From Rhodospirillaceae bacterium (GTDB lineage: Bacteria; Pseudomonadota; Alphaproteobacteria; Reyranellales; Reyranellaceae), in contig WOUR01000010.1 in the NCBI GenBank assembly GCA_009772935.1, positions 62,001-126,000 of the forward strand: a stretch of DNA of 64,000 nt, in the 5' to 3' direction. Below, piece after piece: positions 40,341 to 48,826 of this stretch. The position numbers were made by a program, and so were the translations under genes. Positions within the stretch are counted from its first letter, which is position 1. Each line of letters starts with the position of its first letter. The notes below the pieces were generated by a model. The model made no database searches, was not told the origin of the DNA, and worked only from the letters and a program-made list of their open reading frames with translations.

Positions 40341-41600
40341 CTACATCAACACGAACATCCCGACGGCAGCGGCTGCCATCAGTGCCAGCGTCAGCCAGCC
40401 CAGCACGCGCTGCCAGAGGTTCGCCGTAAAATCGCCCATGATCTCGCGGCGCGAGGCCACGACCATCATGGCCCCGATGATCGGCACCACGATCACGCCG
40501 TTCAGGACCGCGCTCCAGATCAACGCCTTGATCGGGTCGATCGGCAGCAGCACGACGCCCAGCCCCGCCAGGATCGCCCCCGCGATGGTGATGTAGAACG
40601 GCCGAGCCTCCGAGAAATCGTGCTCTAGCCCGATCCTCCACCCCCGCACCTCACCCAGCGCGTACGCGGCCGATCCGGCGAGCACGGGCACCGCCAGCAG
40701 GCCCGTGCCGATGATGCCCAGGCTGAACAACAGGAAGGCCGCGTCGCCCGCGATCGGCCTCAGCGCTTCGGCGGCCTGCTGCGTGCTCTCGATGTCGGTC
40801 TTGCCATTGACGTTGAGCGTGGCCGCCGTCGTCAGGATGATGAAGAAGGCGACCAGGTTCGACACCGCCATCCCGATGCCCGTTTCCCAGCCGATTCGCG
40901 TGAGCTCGCGCGGCGCCTGTTCGGGATTCTCCGTGAGTGGCCCCGCCTCGGCATCGCCCTCCTCGTCTTCGACTTCCTGCGAACTCTGCCAGAAGAAGAG
41001 ATAGGGGCTGATCGTGGTGCCCAGCACCGCGACGACCAGCATCAACGTGTCCTTGTCGAGAGCGAACTTCGGCACCAGGGCACCGATGCCGACCGCACGC
41101 CAATCGATATGGGCCGTGAAGACGATGCCGACATAGGCGAACAGGGTAAATGTCAGATACTTCAGGAAGCCGACATAGCGGCTGTAGGGAATGAACACGA
41201 TCGCCAGAGCCGAGGCGATCGCGAACAGAAAGGTGAAGATCACTTGGCCGCCGCCCGCGAGCATCGCCACTGCCGCCCCCATGGCGGCGAGATCGGCGCC
41301 GATGTTGATGGTGTTCGCCACGAACAGCAGAAGGACCAGCCCTTGAACCACCGGCCGCGGGAAGGCCCGGCACATGTTCGCCGCCAGGCCGCGGCCGGTG
41401 ACGCGGCCGATGCGGGCACTGACCGACTGAACCCCGACCATCAGTGGCCAGGTGAGGACGACCGTCCAGAGGAGTCCGAATCCCGCGTGGGCGCCCGCCT
41501 GGGAATAGGTCGCGATGCCGCTCGGATCGTCGTCCGCGGCGCCCGTGATCACGCCGGGACCGAGCCTCTTGATCAGTCCCTGTGTGTTGGTAGCAACCAT
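40341..41600 (-). CDS. Nramp-family divalent metal transporter with altered site motifs
   Basis: A 419-residue, about 11-12-helix inner-membrane transporter of the Nramp superfamily. The first-helix metal motif, normally DPGN, reads DDDPSGIATYSQAG. The sixth-helix motif, normally MPHN, is replaced by SPYLFFWQSSQEVED. The acidic cytosolic loop EVEDEEGDAEAGPL is notable. These changes remove the methionine that favours Mn/Fe, so it may belong to the Nramp-related magnesium branch or another clade. It is encoded alone, with 63 bp and a hairpin (41643-41658) to the phosphodiesterase. Confidence 0.85.
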   Translation of the reverse strand: MVATNTQGLIKRLGPGVITGAADDDPSGIATYSQAGAHAGFGLLWTVVLTWPLMVGVQSVSARIGRVTGRGLAANMCRAFPRPVVQGLVLLLFVANTINIGADLAAMGAAVAMLAGGGQVIFTFLFAIASALAIVFIPYSRYVGFLKYLTFTLFAYVGIVFTAHIDWRAVGIGALVPKFALDKDTLMLVVAVLGTTISPYLFFWQSSQEVEDEEGDAEAGPLTENPEQAPRELTRIGWETGIGMAVSNLVAFFIILTTAATLNVNGKTDIESTQQAAEALRPIAGDAAFLLFSLGIIGTGLLAVPVLAGSAAYALGEVRGWRIGLEHDFSEARPFYITIAGAILAGLGVVLLPIDPIKALIWSAVLNGVIVVPIIGAMMVVASRREIMGDFTANLWQRVLGWLTLALMAAAAVGMFVLM

Positions 41601-41642
41601 CTTGCCCCCGAAACGGTAGAACGCCGCGCGAGTTCCGACTGA

Positions 41643-41658
41643 GCTGGGTCAACCCAGC
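41643..41658 (-). terminator. Hairpin after the phosphodiesterase gene
   Basis: GCTGGGT-CA-ACCCAGC, a perfect 7-bp stem, begins 6 bp beyond the stop at 41665. No T-tract. It probably marks the end of the nadE-unknown-cpdA transcript. Confidence 0.4.
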
Positions 41659-41664
41659 CGAGTG

Positions 41665-42459
41665 TCAGCGGAACGGACGCGGCCCCTCGTAGGCGCCGAC
41701 GTAGCTCACATGGGTGACGAGGCCCGTGCCTGGCCGCCACAGATGCAGGGCAACGCCCGGCGGATCCATCGTCATCGAAAGGCTGGCGCCGTCGCGCAGA
41801 TCCAGCGTGGCCTGATGGGCCGTGCTGGGGGCGATCGTGGCCAGCGTGCCGGCCCAGCGGACCTGGATCGGCCGGTGCACGTGGCCGCACAGCACGCGTT
41901 CGATGTTGCCGTGCGCACGAACCAGCGCCTCCAGCCGGTCGCCGCCTTCGAGCAGCCGCGCCGCATCGAGCGGCGCTATGCCGACATCGAAAGGTGGGTG
42001 ATGCATGAAGAGCAGCGTCGTACGCGCGCTCTCGTCCAGCCGGGCCTCCAGCCAGTCCAGCCGATCGTGGCACAACGCGCCATGGCCTTTGCCCTCGACC
42101 AGTGTATCGAGGGCGATCAGACGCAGCGGCTGGTCGTCCAGGACGTATTGCAGGAAGCCGGCTTGCGGCAGGTAGGCATGTTCGGGAAACGCCTCGCGCA
42201 GCGCGTCCCGCGCATCGTGGTTCCCGGGAATCAGGTAGAAGGGGATATCGAGCTTCGACAGCAGGCGCTTCAGGTTCGCATATTCCGCGGGCGCCCCCTT
42301 GTCGACGAGATCGCCCGTCACCAGCGCGATGTCGGGCCGCGGATCGAGCCCGTTCACGTGGGTCACCGCGCGTTCGAGGAAGCCCTGCGTGTCGATGCGA
42401 CCATAGAGCAGCTCACCCTCGCTCTTCACGTGCGGGTCGGAGATCTGGACGATCAGCAT
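41665..42459 (-). CDS. Metallophosphoesterase, cyclic-nucleotide phosphodiesterase (CpdA-like)
   Basis: A 264-residue class III phosphodiesterase. The binuclear-metal motifs are in order: QISDPHVKSEG, LVTGDLVDKGAPAEY, LIPGNHDARD, LFMHHPPFDVG and VLCGHVHRP. It would hydrolyse cAMP or another phosphodiester in the cytosol. The ATG at 42459 overlaps the stop of the unknown small protein gene by four bases (ATGA), so translation is coupled. Located last in the nadE transcript. Confidence 0.92.
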   Translation of the reverse strand: MLIVQISDPHVKSEGELLYGRIDTQGFLERAVTHVNGLDPRPDIALVTGDLVDKGAPAEYANLKRLLSKLDIPFYLIPGNHDARDALREAFPEHAYLPQAGFLQYVLDDQPLRLIALDTLVEGKGHGALCHDRLDWLEARLDESARTTLLFMHHPPFDVGIAPLDAARLLEGGDRLEALVRAHGNIERVLCGHVHRPIQVRWAGTLATIAPSTAHQATLDLRDGASLSMTMDPPGVALHLWRPGTGLVTHVSYVGAYEGPRPFR

Positions 42460-42830
42460 CACGAGGCATCCTTGAGATGGAAGGGCAACGTCGCCAGCTC
42501 GGGCGCCAGCTCCTTGACCTCGTCGAAGAACACTATGAAGTGGCGCGCAACGACGCGCTGAAGGTCGCCGCCGGGCTGGTTGTCGCCGTCGGCCGTTGTC
42601 ATCTCCATGCCGTCCTTCGTGCGCACCCACAGGAGCGCACGGCGCGGCGCGTCCGGCAGATCCGCGAAGCTCAGCAGGCCGAAGGCAACGGCCTGCCGCT
42701 GACGTGCATGCTGGGCCAGCGCATTATCCTTCGCCAGATCGCACAGGGCGAAGGCCAGCCTGCCCTGCGTGCCGTCCGGCAACGTCACGTCGTATTCGCG
42801 GGTGGCCAGGCGCCCCAATTCGTCGCTCAC
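42459..42830 (-). CDS. Small conserved-type protein of unknown function
   Basis: A 123-residue soluble protein not assigned to a family. It reads as a compact fold: REYDVTLPDGTQGRLAFALCDLAKDNALAQHARQRQ, a hydrophobic strand AVAFGLLSF, RRALLWVRTKDGMEMTTADGD, and a C-terminal amphipathic end KELAPELATLPFHLKD. The start is a GTG at 42830 with AGGAGG 7 bases upstream; it overlaps the nadE stop as GTGA. The coupling to both nadE and the phosphodiesterase suggests a nucleotide-related role, but this is guesswork. Confidence 0.6.
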   Translation of the reverse strand: MSDELGRLATREYDVTLPDGTQGRLAFALCDLAKDNALAQHARQRQAVAFGLLSFADLPDAPRRALLWVRTKDGMEMTTADGDNQPGGDLQRVVARHFIVFFDEVKELAPELATLPFHLKDAS

Positions 42831-44503
42831 CTGGAACCTCCTGCGCCCTGCCCCCGGAACCCGTTCACGATCGGATAGCGGCGCTCGCGGCTGATGCTGC
42901 GGGAGGTGATCTTCACGCCGGGCGGCGCCTGGCGGCGCTTGTACTCGGCGCCTTCGAGCAGGCGCCATACGCGGTCCACGGTCGTGGGGTCGTGGCCCTC
43001 CTTCGCCAGCGCCACCGTGTCGAGGTCGCGCTCGATGAGGCCCTTCAGGATGGCATCGAGCGTCGCATAGGGCGGCAGGGAGTCGGAGTCCTTCTGGTCG
43101 GGCCGCAGTTCTGCCGAGGGCGGCTTGTCGATGATGCGCGGCGGGATCACCCCACCCGCACGTCCCAGCGCGCCCGGCGGCAGATGCGCATTTCGCCAGC
43201 GGCAGAGTTCGAAGACCGTGGTCTTGTAAACGTCCTTCAGCACGTTGAAGCCGCCGCACATGTCGCCGTAGAGCGTAGCATAACCGACGGCCATCTCCGA
43301 CTTGTTGCCGGTCGTCACCACCATGCCGCCCAGCTTGTTCGATACCGCCATCAGGGTGACGCCGCGGGCGCGACTCTGGATGTTCTCTTCCGTCACGTCC
43401 TCGGCCCTGTTGCCGAACAGCGGCGCCAGCATCCCGCGGAATGCCTCCATCGCCGGTCCGATATCGACGATGTCGTAGCGCACGCCGATCGCGCGGGCGC
43501 AGGCCTCGGCATCCTCCAGCGAGTCGCGGCTGGTATAGGGCGACGGCATCATGATCGCGTGAACCCGCTCGGGGCCCAGCGCGTCGGCCGCAACCGCCGC
43601 CGTGATCGCCGAATCGACACCGCCGGAGAGGCCGATCACCACCGAGGGGAAGCCCGTCTTGTTCACATAGTCGCGCAGGCCGAGCACCATCGCCTGATAG
43701 ATCGACTCGAGGCGGTCCAACTCGGGCGAGATCGGCCCGGGCTGGCATTCCCAACCGCCGGCGCCGCGCCGGAACTCGATCGTGGCGACCTCTTCGGCGA
43801 AGGAGGCGAGCTTGGCCTTGAGCGAGCGGTCGGCGCCCAGCACGAACGAGGCGCCGTCATAGACGACCTCGTCCTGCCCGCCGACCTGGTTGAGATAGAC
43901 GAAAGGCAGGCCGCTCTCGACCACGCGCTTCACCCCCAGCTGCACGCGCAGGTCCGTCTTGCCGGCCTCGTAGGGCGAGCCGTTGGGCACGAGAAGAATT
44001 TCGCCGCCGGTCTCGGCGATGCATTCCACGACGTCGGGGGTCCAGACATCCTCGCAGATCGGAACGCCGATCCGGACGCCCCTGAAGACGATCGGCCCGG
44101 GCATTGGCCCCGGCGAAAAGACGCGCTTGTCGTCGAAGACTCCGTAGTTCGGCAGATCGACCTTGTAGCGTTTGCCGACGATCTCGCCTTTGTCGAGCGC
44201 GACGATGGCATTGTAGAGCTTGCCGTCCTCGCGCCACGGCGTGGTGACGAACAGGGCCGGGCCGCCGTCTCTCGTGTCTTCCCGGAGCGCCTCGACTGCG
44301 TCGAGGCAGGCGTCCTGAAAGGCCGGCTTGAGGACGAGATCCTCCGGAAAGTAGCCCGCCACCACCATTTCGGAGAAAAGCACCAGATCGGCGCCTTGCC
44401 GGGCCGCCTGCGCGCGGGCAGCCCGCACCTTGGCGAGATTGCCCGCCACGTCGCCGACCTTGGGATTGAGCTGCGCCAATCCAACCTTGAGTGTGTCCGT
44501 CAT
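42827..44503 (-). CDS. nadE: Glutamine-dependent NAD+ synthetase
   Basis: Converts nicotinate adenine dinucleotide to NAD with ammonia from glutamine. The 558-residue protein joins an N-terminal nitrilase-type glutaminase (residues about 1-260, Glu in FSEMVVAGYFPED, Lys near KVDLPNYGVFDDK, Cys in GVPICEDVW) to the synthetase domain. The synthetase domain has the P-loop IGLSGGVDSAITA near residue 290 and TGNKSEMAVGYATLYGDM. It completes the pathway begun by nadA and nadC at the window start, though not in one operon. The ATG at 44503 begins the glutaminase domain, 8 bp after the amidotransferase gene. Confidence 0.95.
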   Translation of the reverse strand: MTDTLKVGLAQLNPKVGDVAGNLAKVRAARAQAARQGADLVLFSEMVVAGYFPEDLVLKPAFQDACLDAVEALREDTRDGGPALFVTTPWREDGKLYNAIVALDKGEIVGKRYKVDLPNYGVFDDKRVFSPGPMPGPIVFRGVRIGVPICEDVWTPDVVECIAETGGEILLVPNGSPYEAGKTDLRVQLGVKRVVESGLPFVYLNQVGGQDEVVYDGASFVLGADRSLKAKLASFAEEVATIEFRRGAGGWECQPGPISPELDRLESIYQAMVLGLRDYVNKTGFPSVVIGLSGGVDSAITAAVAADALGPERVHAIMMPSPYTSRDSLEDAEACARAIGVRYDIVDIGPAMEAFRGMLAPLFGNRAEDVTEENIQSRARGVTLMAVSNKLGGMVVTTGNKSEMAVGYATLYGDMCGGFNVLKDVYKTTVFELCRWRNAHLPPGALGRAGGVIPPRIIDKPPSAELRPDQKDSDSLPPYATLDAILKGLIERDLDTVALAKEGHDPTTVDRVWRLLEGAEYKRRQAPPGVKITSRSISRERRYPIVNGFRGQGAGGSR

Positions 44504-44511
44504 CGCAAGCC

Positions 44512-45294
44512 TCAGGAGGAGCGCCTGTGCTCGCGAAGAGCTTCGCCGAACGCCTGGAACAGGGCACGGTTGATCGGGTTGGATTGCGGGTCGTATTCGG
44601 CGTGCCACTGAACGCCCACCGCGAAGGCAGGCGCGTCCGTGATGCAGATCGCCTCGATCGTGCCGTCCTCCGCCACCCCTTCGATGGCGACGCGCTTGCC
44701 GGGATCGAGGATCCCCTGCCCATGAAGCGAATTCACGCGGATGCACTCGCAGCCGAGCAGCCGGGCGAAATAGCCGTCCTTCACGAGCTGCACCTCGTGC
44801 CGGTCGGCGAACACCACGGTGGGATCGGGATGGACGTCGCCGTTTTCCAGCCGCGGCATGCGATGGTTCATCCGCCCCGGAATCTCGCGGATCTCGGGAT
44901 GCAGCGAGCCGCCGAACGCCACGTTCATTTCCTGGAAGCCGCGGCAGATGCCGAAGATCGGCACGCCGCGCTCGACACAGGCATCGATCAGCGACAAGGC
45001 CATCGCGTCGCGCTCCTGGTCGTAGGGTTCGTGGGCCGGATGCGGTTCGGCGCCGAAACGCGTCGGATGGACATTGGCGCGGGCGCCGGTGAGCAGGATG
45101 CCGTCGACCGCGTCCAGCAGCGCCTCGATGTCGGTGATGTCGGGGGTGCCGGCGAACATCAGCGGCAGCGCCCCGGCGACGTCCGCGACCGCCCGCATGT
45201 TGCGCTGTCCCACGAGTTGGACGTTGTGACGGTCGTTGATCACGCCGGAGTTGCCGATCACCCCGACCACGGGCTTCTTGATGCTCTGAACCAA
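44512..45294 (-). CDS. Class I glutamine amidotransferase-like, gamma-glutamyl hydrolase family (PuuD-like)
   Basis: A 260-residue protein of the peptidase C26/PuuD family that hydrolyses gamma-glutamyl amides such as gamma-glutamyl-GABA. The nucleophile cysteine is in FGICRGFQEMNVAFGG near residue 110, and the His-Glu pair is in AVGVQWHAEYDPQ near residue 235. LLTGARANVHPTRFGAE is typical. Initiation is at TTG 45294 with AGGCAGG upstream; the next in-frame ATG is far upstream and reads unrelated sequence. It precedes nadE on the same strand, so the two are probably co-transcribed. Confidence 0.88.
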   Translation of the reverse strand: MVQSIKKPVVGVIGNSGVINDRHNVQLVGQRNMRAVADVAGALPLMFAGTPDITDIEALLDAVDGILLTGARANVHPTRFGAEPHPAHEPYDQERDAMALSLIDACVERGVPIFGICRGFQEMNVAFGGSLHPEIREIPGRMNHRMPRLENGDVHPDPTVVFADRHEVQLVKDGYFARLLGCECIRVNSLHGQGILDPGKRVAIEGVAEDGTIEAICITDAPAFAVGVQWHAEYDPQSNPINRALFQAFGEALREHRRSS

Positions 45295-45597
45295 CGCGCG
45301 CCTGCCTGGACTTCGAAGGTGCGATAATGGCACCGCATCCACCGGCGGGCGAGTCCGCCGTCGCGAATCGCCGTTGACAGCCGTGCCCGCCGGTGCGTGA
45401 ATTCGAACGTCACGTTCAGCAGGGAGGTTTTGATGAATCCACCCAAGCAACGTGCCGCAGTGATTGTCGAGGCAATCGTTCGGGCATCGGCATAGCGGCA
45501 GACGCGAACGGCACGGCGGGAGCGGCCCCTGCGGGTCGCATCAGTTGGGCATGACCCCGACCAGGCCGCTCCCGACGTTCGCCTTTGGCTCCTCGAC
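45295..45597. other. 303-bp gap between the amidotransferase and ridA genes
   Basis: No conserved gene is visible. On the plus strand there is TTGACA (45374-45379), a weak -10-like TGAATT 18 bp downstream (45398-45403), an AGGGAGG ribosome-binding site and a short ORF (next entry). Hairpin-like GC blocks lie around 45515-45535. The flanking minus-strand genes do not need this DNA except for the amidotransferase promoter. Confidence 0.5.
45433..45495 (+). CDS. 20-residue ORF with strong ribosome-binding site, unverified
   Basis: A 21-codon frame starting ATG-AAT-CCA and ending TAG, preceded at the ideal distance by AGGGAGG and further upstream by a TTGACA box. The peptide is Ala/Val/Arg-rich and contains a short amphipathic run. 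It may be a real small protein, a leader, or the residue of a decayed gene. No relative is recognised. Confidence 0.25.
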   Translation: MNPPKQRAAVIVEAIVRASA

Positions 45598-45984
45598 CTA
45601 CTTCGCCGCCACGACTTCGACCTCGACCAGCATCGAGGGATCGGCGAGACCAGCCACCACCAGCAGGGTCGATGCGGGATAGGGCTCCTGTCCGACATAC
45701 TTGCCGCGCACTTCGCGGAAGGCCGGGATGAAGCGGCTGTCGGTCAGGAACACGGTGAGCTTGACGATGTCGCGAAAATCCATGCCGCCGGCCTTCAGAA
45801 CCTCGCCGATGTTCTTCCAGACCTGGTCGCACTGCGCCTCGATACCGTCCTGCAGCTTGCCCGCGGAATCCACGCCCACCTGGCCCGAGACATAAAGCAC
45901 GCGCGCTTCGGGGGGCACCTCGACGCCGAGGCTGTATTTGCCGGCCACGGAGACGGACTTGGGATTGTGAAACTTGATGGCCAT
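45598..45984 (-). CDS. RidA family protein
   Basis: A 128-residue YjgF/YER057c/UK114 protein. VLYVSGQVGVDSAGKLQDGIEAQCDQVWKNIGEVLKAGGMDFRDIVKLTVFLTD and the C-terminal PASTLLVVAGLADPSMLVEVEVVA follow the family, including the conserved Arg in the region FREVRGKYVG. Members deaminate reactive enamines or imines. The start at 45984 has GGAGGG ahead; the ORF extends beyond it without conservation. It diverges from trmFO. Confidence 0.92.
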   Translation of the reverse strand: MAIKFHNPKSVSVAGKYSLGVEVPPEARVLYVSGQVGVDSAGKLQDGIEAQCDQVWKNIGEVLKAGGMDFRDIVKLTVFLTDSRFIPAFREVRGKYVGQEPYPASTLLVVAGLADPSMLVEVEVVAAK

Positions 45985-46030
45985 GTCGGACCCTCCATTG
46001 TAAGGAGGCGCAGGTTTCAGGTCGGAGAGC

Positions 46031-47389
46031 ATGGCGTCAAGCAGCAAGCCCGTACACGTCGTCGGCGGCGGCCTCGCAGGCAGCGAGGCGGCCTGGCAGC
46101 TCGCGCAGGCGAGTGTGCCGGTGGTGCTGCACGAGATGCGGCCAGTGCGTGGCACCGAGGCCCATCTCACCGACACGCTTGCCGAACTGGTCTGCTCCAA
46201 CTCCTTCCGCTCCGACGATGCCGCCAACAACGCCGTCGGCGTGATCCACGAGGAGATGCGCCGTGCCGGATCGTTGATCATGCGCGCGGCCGATGTCCAT
46301 AAGCTGCCGGCCGGCGGCGCCCTCGCGGTAGACCGGCACGGCTTTTCTGCCGCCGTGCAGGAGACGCTGCTCGCCCATCCGCTGGTGACGCTCGAGCGCG
46401 AAGAGGTGGCGGGCCTGCCCCCCGACGACTGGGACAGCGTCATCGTGGCGACCGGCCCCCTCACCTCGCCGGCGCTGGCCGGGGCGATTGCCAAACTCAC
46501 GGGTGAGGACTCGCTTGCCTTCTTCGACGCGATCGCGCCGATCGTCCACTACGAGAGCATCGACCAGTCGATCGCCTGGAAGCAGTCGCGCTACGACAAG
46601 GGCGGTCCCGGCGGCGACGGTGCCGACTATTTCAACTGCCCGATGGACAAGCCGCAGTACGAGGCTTTCGTGGCGGCGCTGCTGGCCGGCGAGAAGACCG
46701 AGTTCAAGGAGTGGGAGCACAACACGCCCTACTTCCAGGGCTGCCAGCCGATCGAGGTCATCGCCTCGACCGGGCCGCAGAGCCTGCGCTTCGGCCCGAT
46801 GAAGCCCGTCGGCCTGCGCGATCCGCGCACCGGCCATCGCCCGTGGGCCGTCGTGCAGCTGCGCCAGGACAATGCGCTCGGCACCTTGTGGAACATCGTG
46901 GGCTTCCAGACCAAGCTGAAGCACGGCGAGCAGACGCGCATCTTCCGCACCATTCCCGGCCTGCAGAATGCCGAGTTCGCACGGCTGGGCGGCCTGCACC
47001 GCAACACCTTCCTCAACAGCCCGCGCTTGCTCGACGGCACCCTGCGGCTCAAGGCGATGCCGCGGCTTCGCTTCGCCGGCCAGATCACCGGCTGCGAAGG
47101 CTATGTCGAGAGCGCCGCCGTCGGCCTGATGACCGGGCGGTTTGCGGCGGCCGAGAGGCTGGGCCGCGCACAGGCGCCGCCGCCTCCCACCACGGCGATG
47201 GGCGCGCTGCTCGGCCACATCACCGGCGGCGCCGACGCCACGACCTTCCAGCCGATGAACATCAACTTCGGCCTGTTCCCGCCGATCGCCGGCAGCTTCA
47301 AGGGCAAGGAGCGAAAGCAGGCAATGGCCGTGCGGGCGCTGCGCGACTTCGACGAGTGGCTGAAGCCGACACCGCTCGCGGCGGAGTGA
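46031..47389 (+). CDS. trmFO: Methylenetetrahydrofolate-tRNA-(uracil-5-)-methyltransferase TrmFO
   Basis: Forms 5-methyluridine at position 54 in the T-loop of tRNA, using methylenetetrahydrofolate and FAD. The 452-residue protein has the N-terminal FAD motif [18 protein letters not shown] and the family-specific [33 protein letters not shown]. Further along it has [40 protein letters not shown] near residue 335-375. The 46-bp gap to ridA holds divergent promoters. It is followed by the Coq4-like gene after 13 bp. Confidence 0.96.
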   Translation: MASSSKPVHVVGGGLAGSEAAWQLAQASVPVVLHEMRPVRGTEAHLTDTLAELVCSNSFRSDDAANNAVGVIHEEMRRAGSLIMRAADVHKLPAGGALAVDRHGFSAAVQETLLAHPLVTLEREEVAGLPPDDWDSVIVATGPLTSPALAGAIAKLTGEDSLAFFDAIAPIVHYESIDQSIAWKQSRYDKGGPGGDGADYFNCPMDKPQYEAFVAALLAGEKTEFKEWEHNTPYFQGCQPIEVIASTGPQSLRFGPMKPVGLRDPRTGHRPWAVVQLRQDNALGTLWNIVGFQTKLKHGEQTRIFRTIPGLQNAEFARLGGLHRNTFLNSPRLLDGTLRLKAMPRLRFAGQITGCEGYVESAAVGLMTGRFAAAERLGRAQAPPPPTTAMGALLGHITGGADATTFQPMNINFGLFPPIAGSFKGKERKQAMAVRALRDFDEWLKPTPLAAE

Positions 47390-47402
47390 GACGGAGGTTC
47401 CG

Positions 47403-48368
47403 ATGCGCCTGATGCAGCCCGAGCCCGCAGCCGCCCTCCTCGGCCTGCGCGCCATGAAGACGGTCGCCTCAGCCGCCGGCGCGCCTGGCAAGTCGCAGCT
47501 CGCGCTGATGGAGGCGGCGCGACGGGTCATCCTGCGCATCGACACCGACATCGAGACCCTGCCGCCGGTGACGCCCACGGAACTCGCCACGGGATTTCCG
47601 TCGGTCGACCTCCGCCATCAGTTCGTCCACGGCATGCTGATCCTGGCGCTGGCCGACGGCGTGCCCTCGCGCGAGACCGTTGCCAAGGTCGAGGCATTCG
47701 CCGAGGCGCTGGGCATCGCCACGCCGGAGCTCACCAACCTGCGCCGGTTGGCCGAGCAGCACATGACAGTGTTCAAGCTCGACCTGCTGCGACGCAGCCA
47801 GGTTGGCGACATCATGAGGAACCAGTTTGAGCAGCACGGCGTCGTGGCCCTCGCCAAGAGCATCCTCGGCATGCGCGGGCTGATCGAGGATCCGGAGCTT
47901 GCCGCCCGGTATCGCGCCTGGGAGAATCTGGAGGAGGGCACGCTCGGGCGGTCGATGTGGGGGTACTTCCAGCGCAACAAGTTCGGCATGCCTGGCGAGC
48001 GGTTCGGGTTCCCGGAGGCCGGCCTCTATCACGATTTCTGCCATGTGCTGGGCGAATACGACACGGATCCGCAAGGCGAACTGCAGGTTGCCTCCTTTAC
48101 CGCGGGCTTCAAGCAGACGCGGCCCTTCTACCTGATCCTGTTCGCGGTGCTGATCTTCAGTGCCGGCGTGAATGCGCGACCGACCGCCGATGGCTACACC
48201 ACCATCGGCGTGCTGGGTGAACCGGGGGCGGCAGAGAGGATGTTCGCGGCCATCGAGCGGGGCGCGCTCGTGAACACCGACCTGTCCGACAAGTGGGATT
48301 ACTGGCCCCTGGTCGGACAGCCGATCGACGAAGTACGGCGGCGGCTCAACATCATTCACCCCGGCTGA
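47403..48368 (+). CDS. TerB-like plus Coq4-type ubiquinone biosynthesis protein
   Basis: A 321-residue protein that appears to fuse two domains. Residues about 35-130 form a helical, TerB-like domain (LRHQFVHGMLILALADGVPSRETVAKVEAFAEALGI). Residues about 150-321 resemble Coq4, with FGFPEAGLYHDFCHVLGEYDTDPQGELQVASF. This contains the family's HDxxH-x11-E zinc motif exactly (H-D-F-C-H, then E eleven residues later). Coq4 acts in ubiquinone head-group processing. Alphaproteobacteria have such proteins, but the N-terminal addition is notable. It follows trmFO by 13 bp. The function is inferred from the motif. Confidence 0.8.
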   Translation: MRLMQPEPAAALLGLRAMKTVASAAGAPGKSQLALMEAARRVILRIDTDIETLPPVTPTELATGFPSVDLRHQFVHGMLILALADGVPSRETVAKVEAFAEALGIATPELTNLRRLAEQHMTVFKLDLLRRSQVGDIMRNQFEQHGVVALAKSILGMRGLIEDPELAARYRAWENLEEGTLGRSMWGYFQRNKFGMPGERFGFPEAGLYHDFCHVLGEYDTDPQGELQVASFTAGFKQTRPFYLILFAVLIFSAGVNARPTADGYTTIGVLGEPGAAERMFAAIERGALVNTDLSDKWDYWPLVGQPIDEVRRRLNIIHPG

Positions 48369-48475
48369 ACGGCGGAAACATTCCGTAACGTCCCGCAACA
48401 GTAGGTAACCAAACGTTATTTCACATCGGGACCTCGCCGGGATGAAATGGCTCACCCCCTTCGACGGAGTGAGTC

Positions 48476-48760
48476 ATGCAGGCCATTCAGGAACTGGTCG
48501 CCCCGAACACGCTCTCCCTGCAATACGACGTGATGCGGGAGATTCTCACCCTTCTGGCGCCGTACAATGCGGGCGGCAAGGCGATCACGCCGCAGACGGT
48601 CATCTCCAAGGGGCTGACCGTCGATTCGCTCACGATCATGGACGTCATCATGGAGCTGGAGGATCGGTTCGACGTCACCATCCCGATGAACGTCGCCGCG
48701 GACATCGTGACGATCGACCAGCTCGCCGAGGCCGTCGTTTCGCAGCGCGCGCGGCGCTGA
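48476..48760 (+). CDS. Acyl carrier protein-like protein
   Basis: A 94-residue phosphopantetheine-binding-type protein with the central signature LTVDSLTIMDVIMELEDRFDVTIPM. The serine in DSL at about residue 57 is the usual attachment site, and the C-terminal helix is AEAVVSQRARR. It is longer at the N-terminus than the canonical 77-residue AcpP. It stands alone between the Coq4-like gene and MATE, so it is probably a dedicated carrier for a special acyl group rather than housekeeping AcpP. The partners are unknown. Confidence 0.8.
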   Translation: MQAIQELVAPNTLSLQYDVMREILTLLAPYNAGGKAITPQTVISKGLTVDSLTIMDVIMELEDRFDVTIPMNVAADIVTIDQLAEAVVSQRARR

Positions 48761-48826
48761 CAAAACTCCCCACCTCATGAGATAAGTTCGCGAGCACGCG
48801 GCACGGCGCGTGCTACATCGCAGGCA

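Noticed and set aside
42596..44611. A 671-codon plus-strand frame opposite nadE
   Set aside because: Shadow of nadE: its composition is low-complexity Arg/Ala/Asp/His and it lacks a ribosome-binding site.
48369..48475. Imperfect ATTTCACATC / GATGAAAT symmetry upstream of the acyl carrier gene, considered as an operator
   Set aside because: The arms do not match without gaps and no regulator is near; too weak to list as a site.
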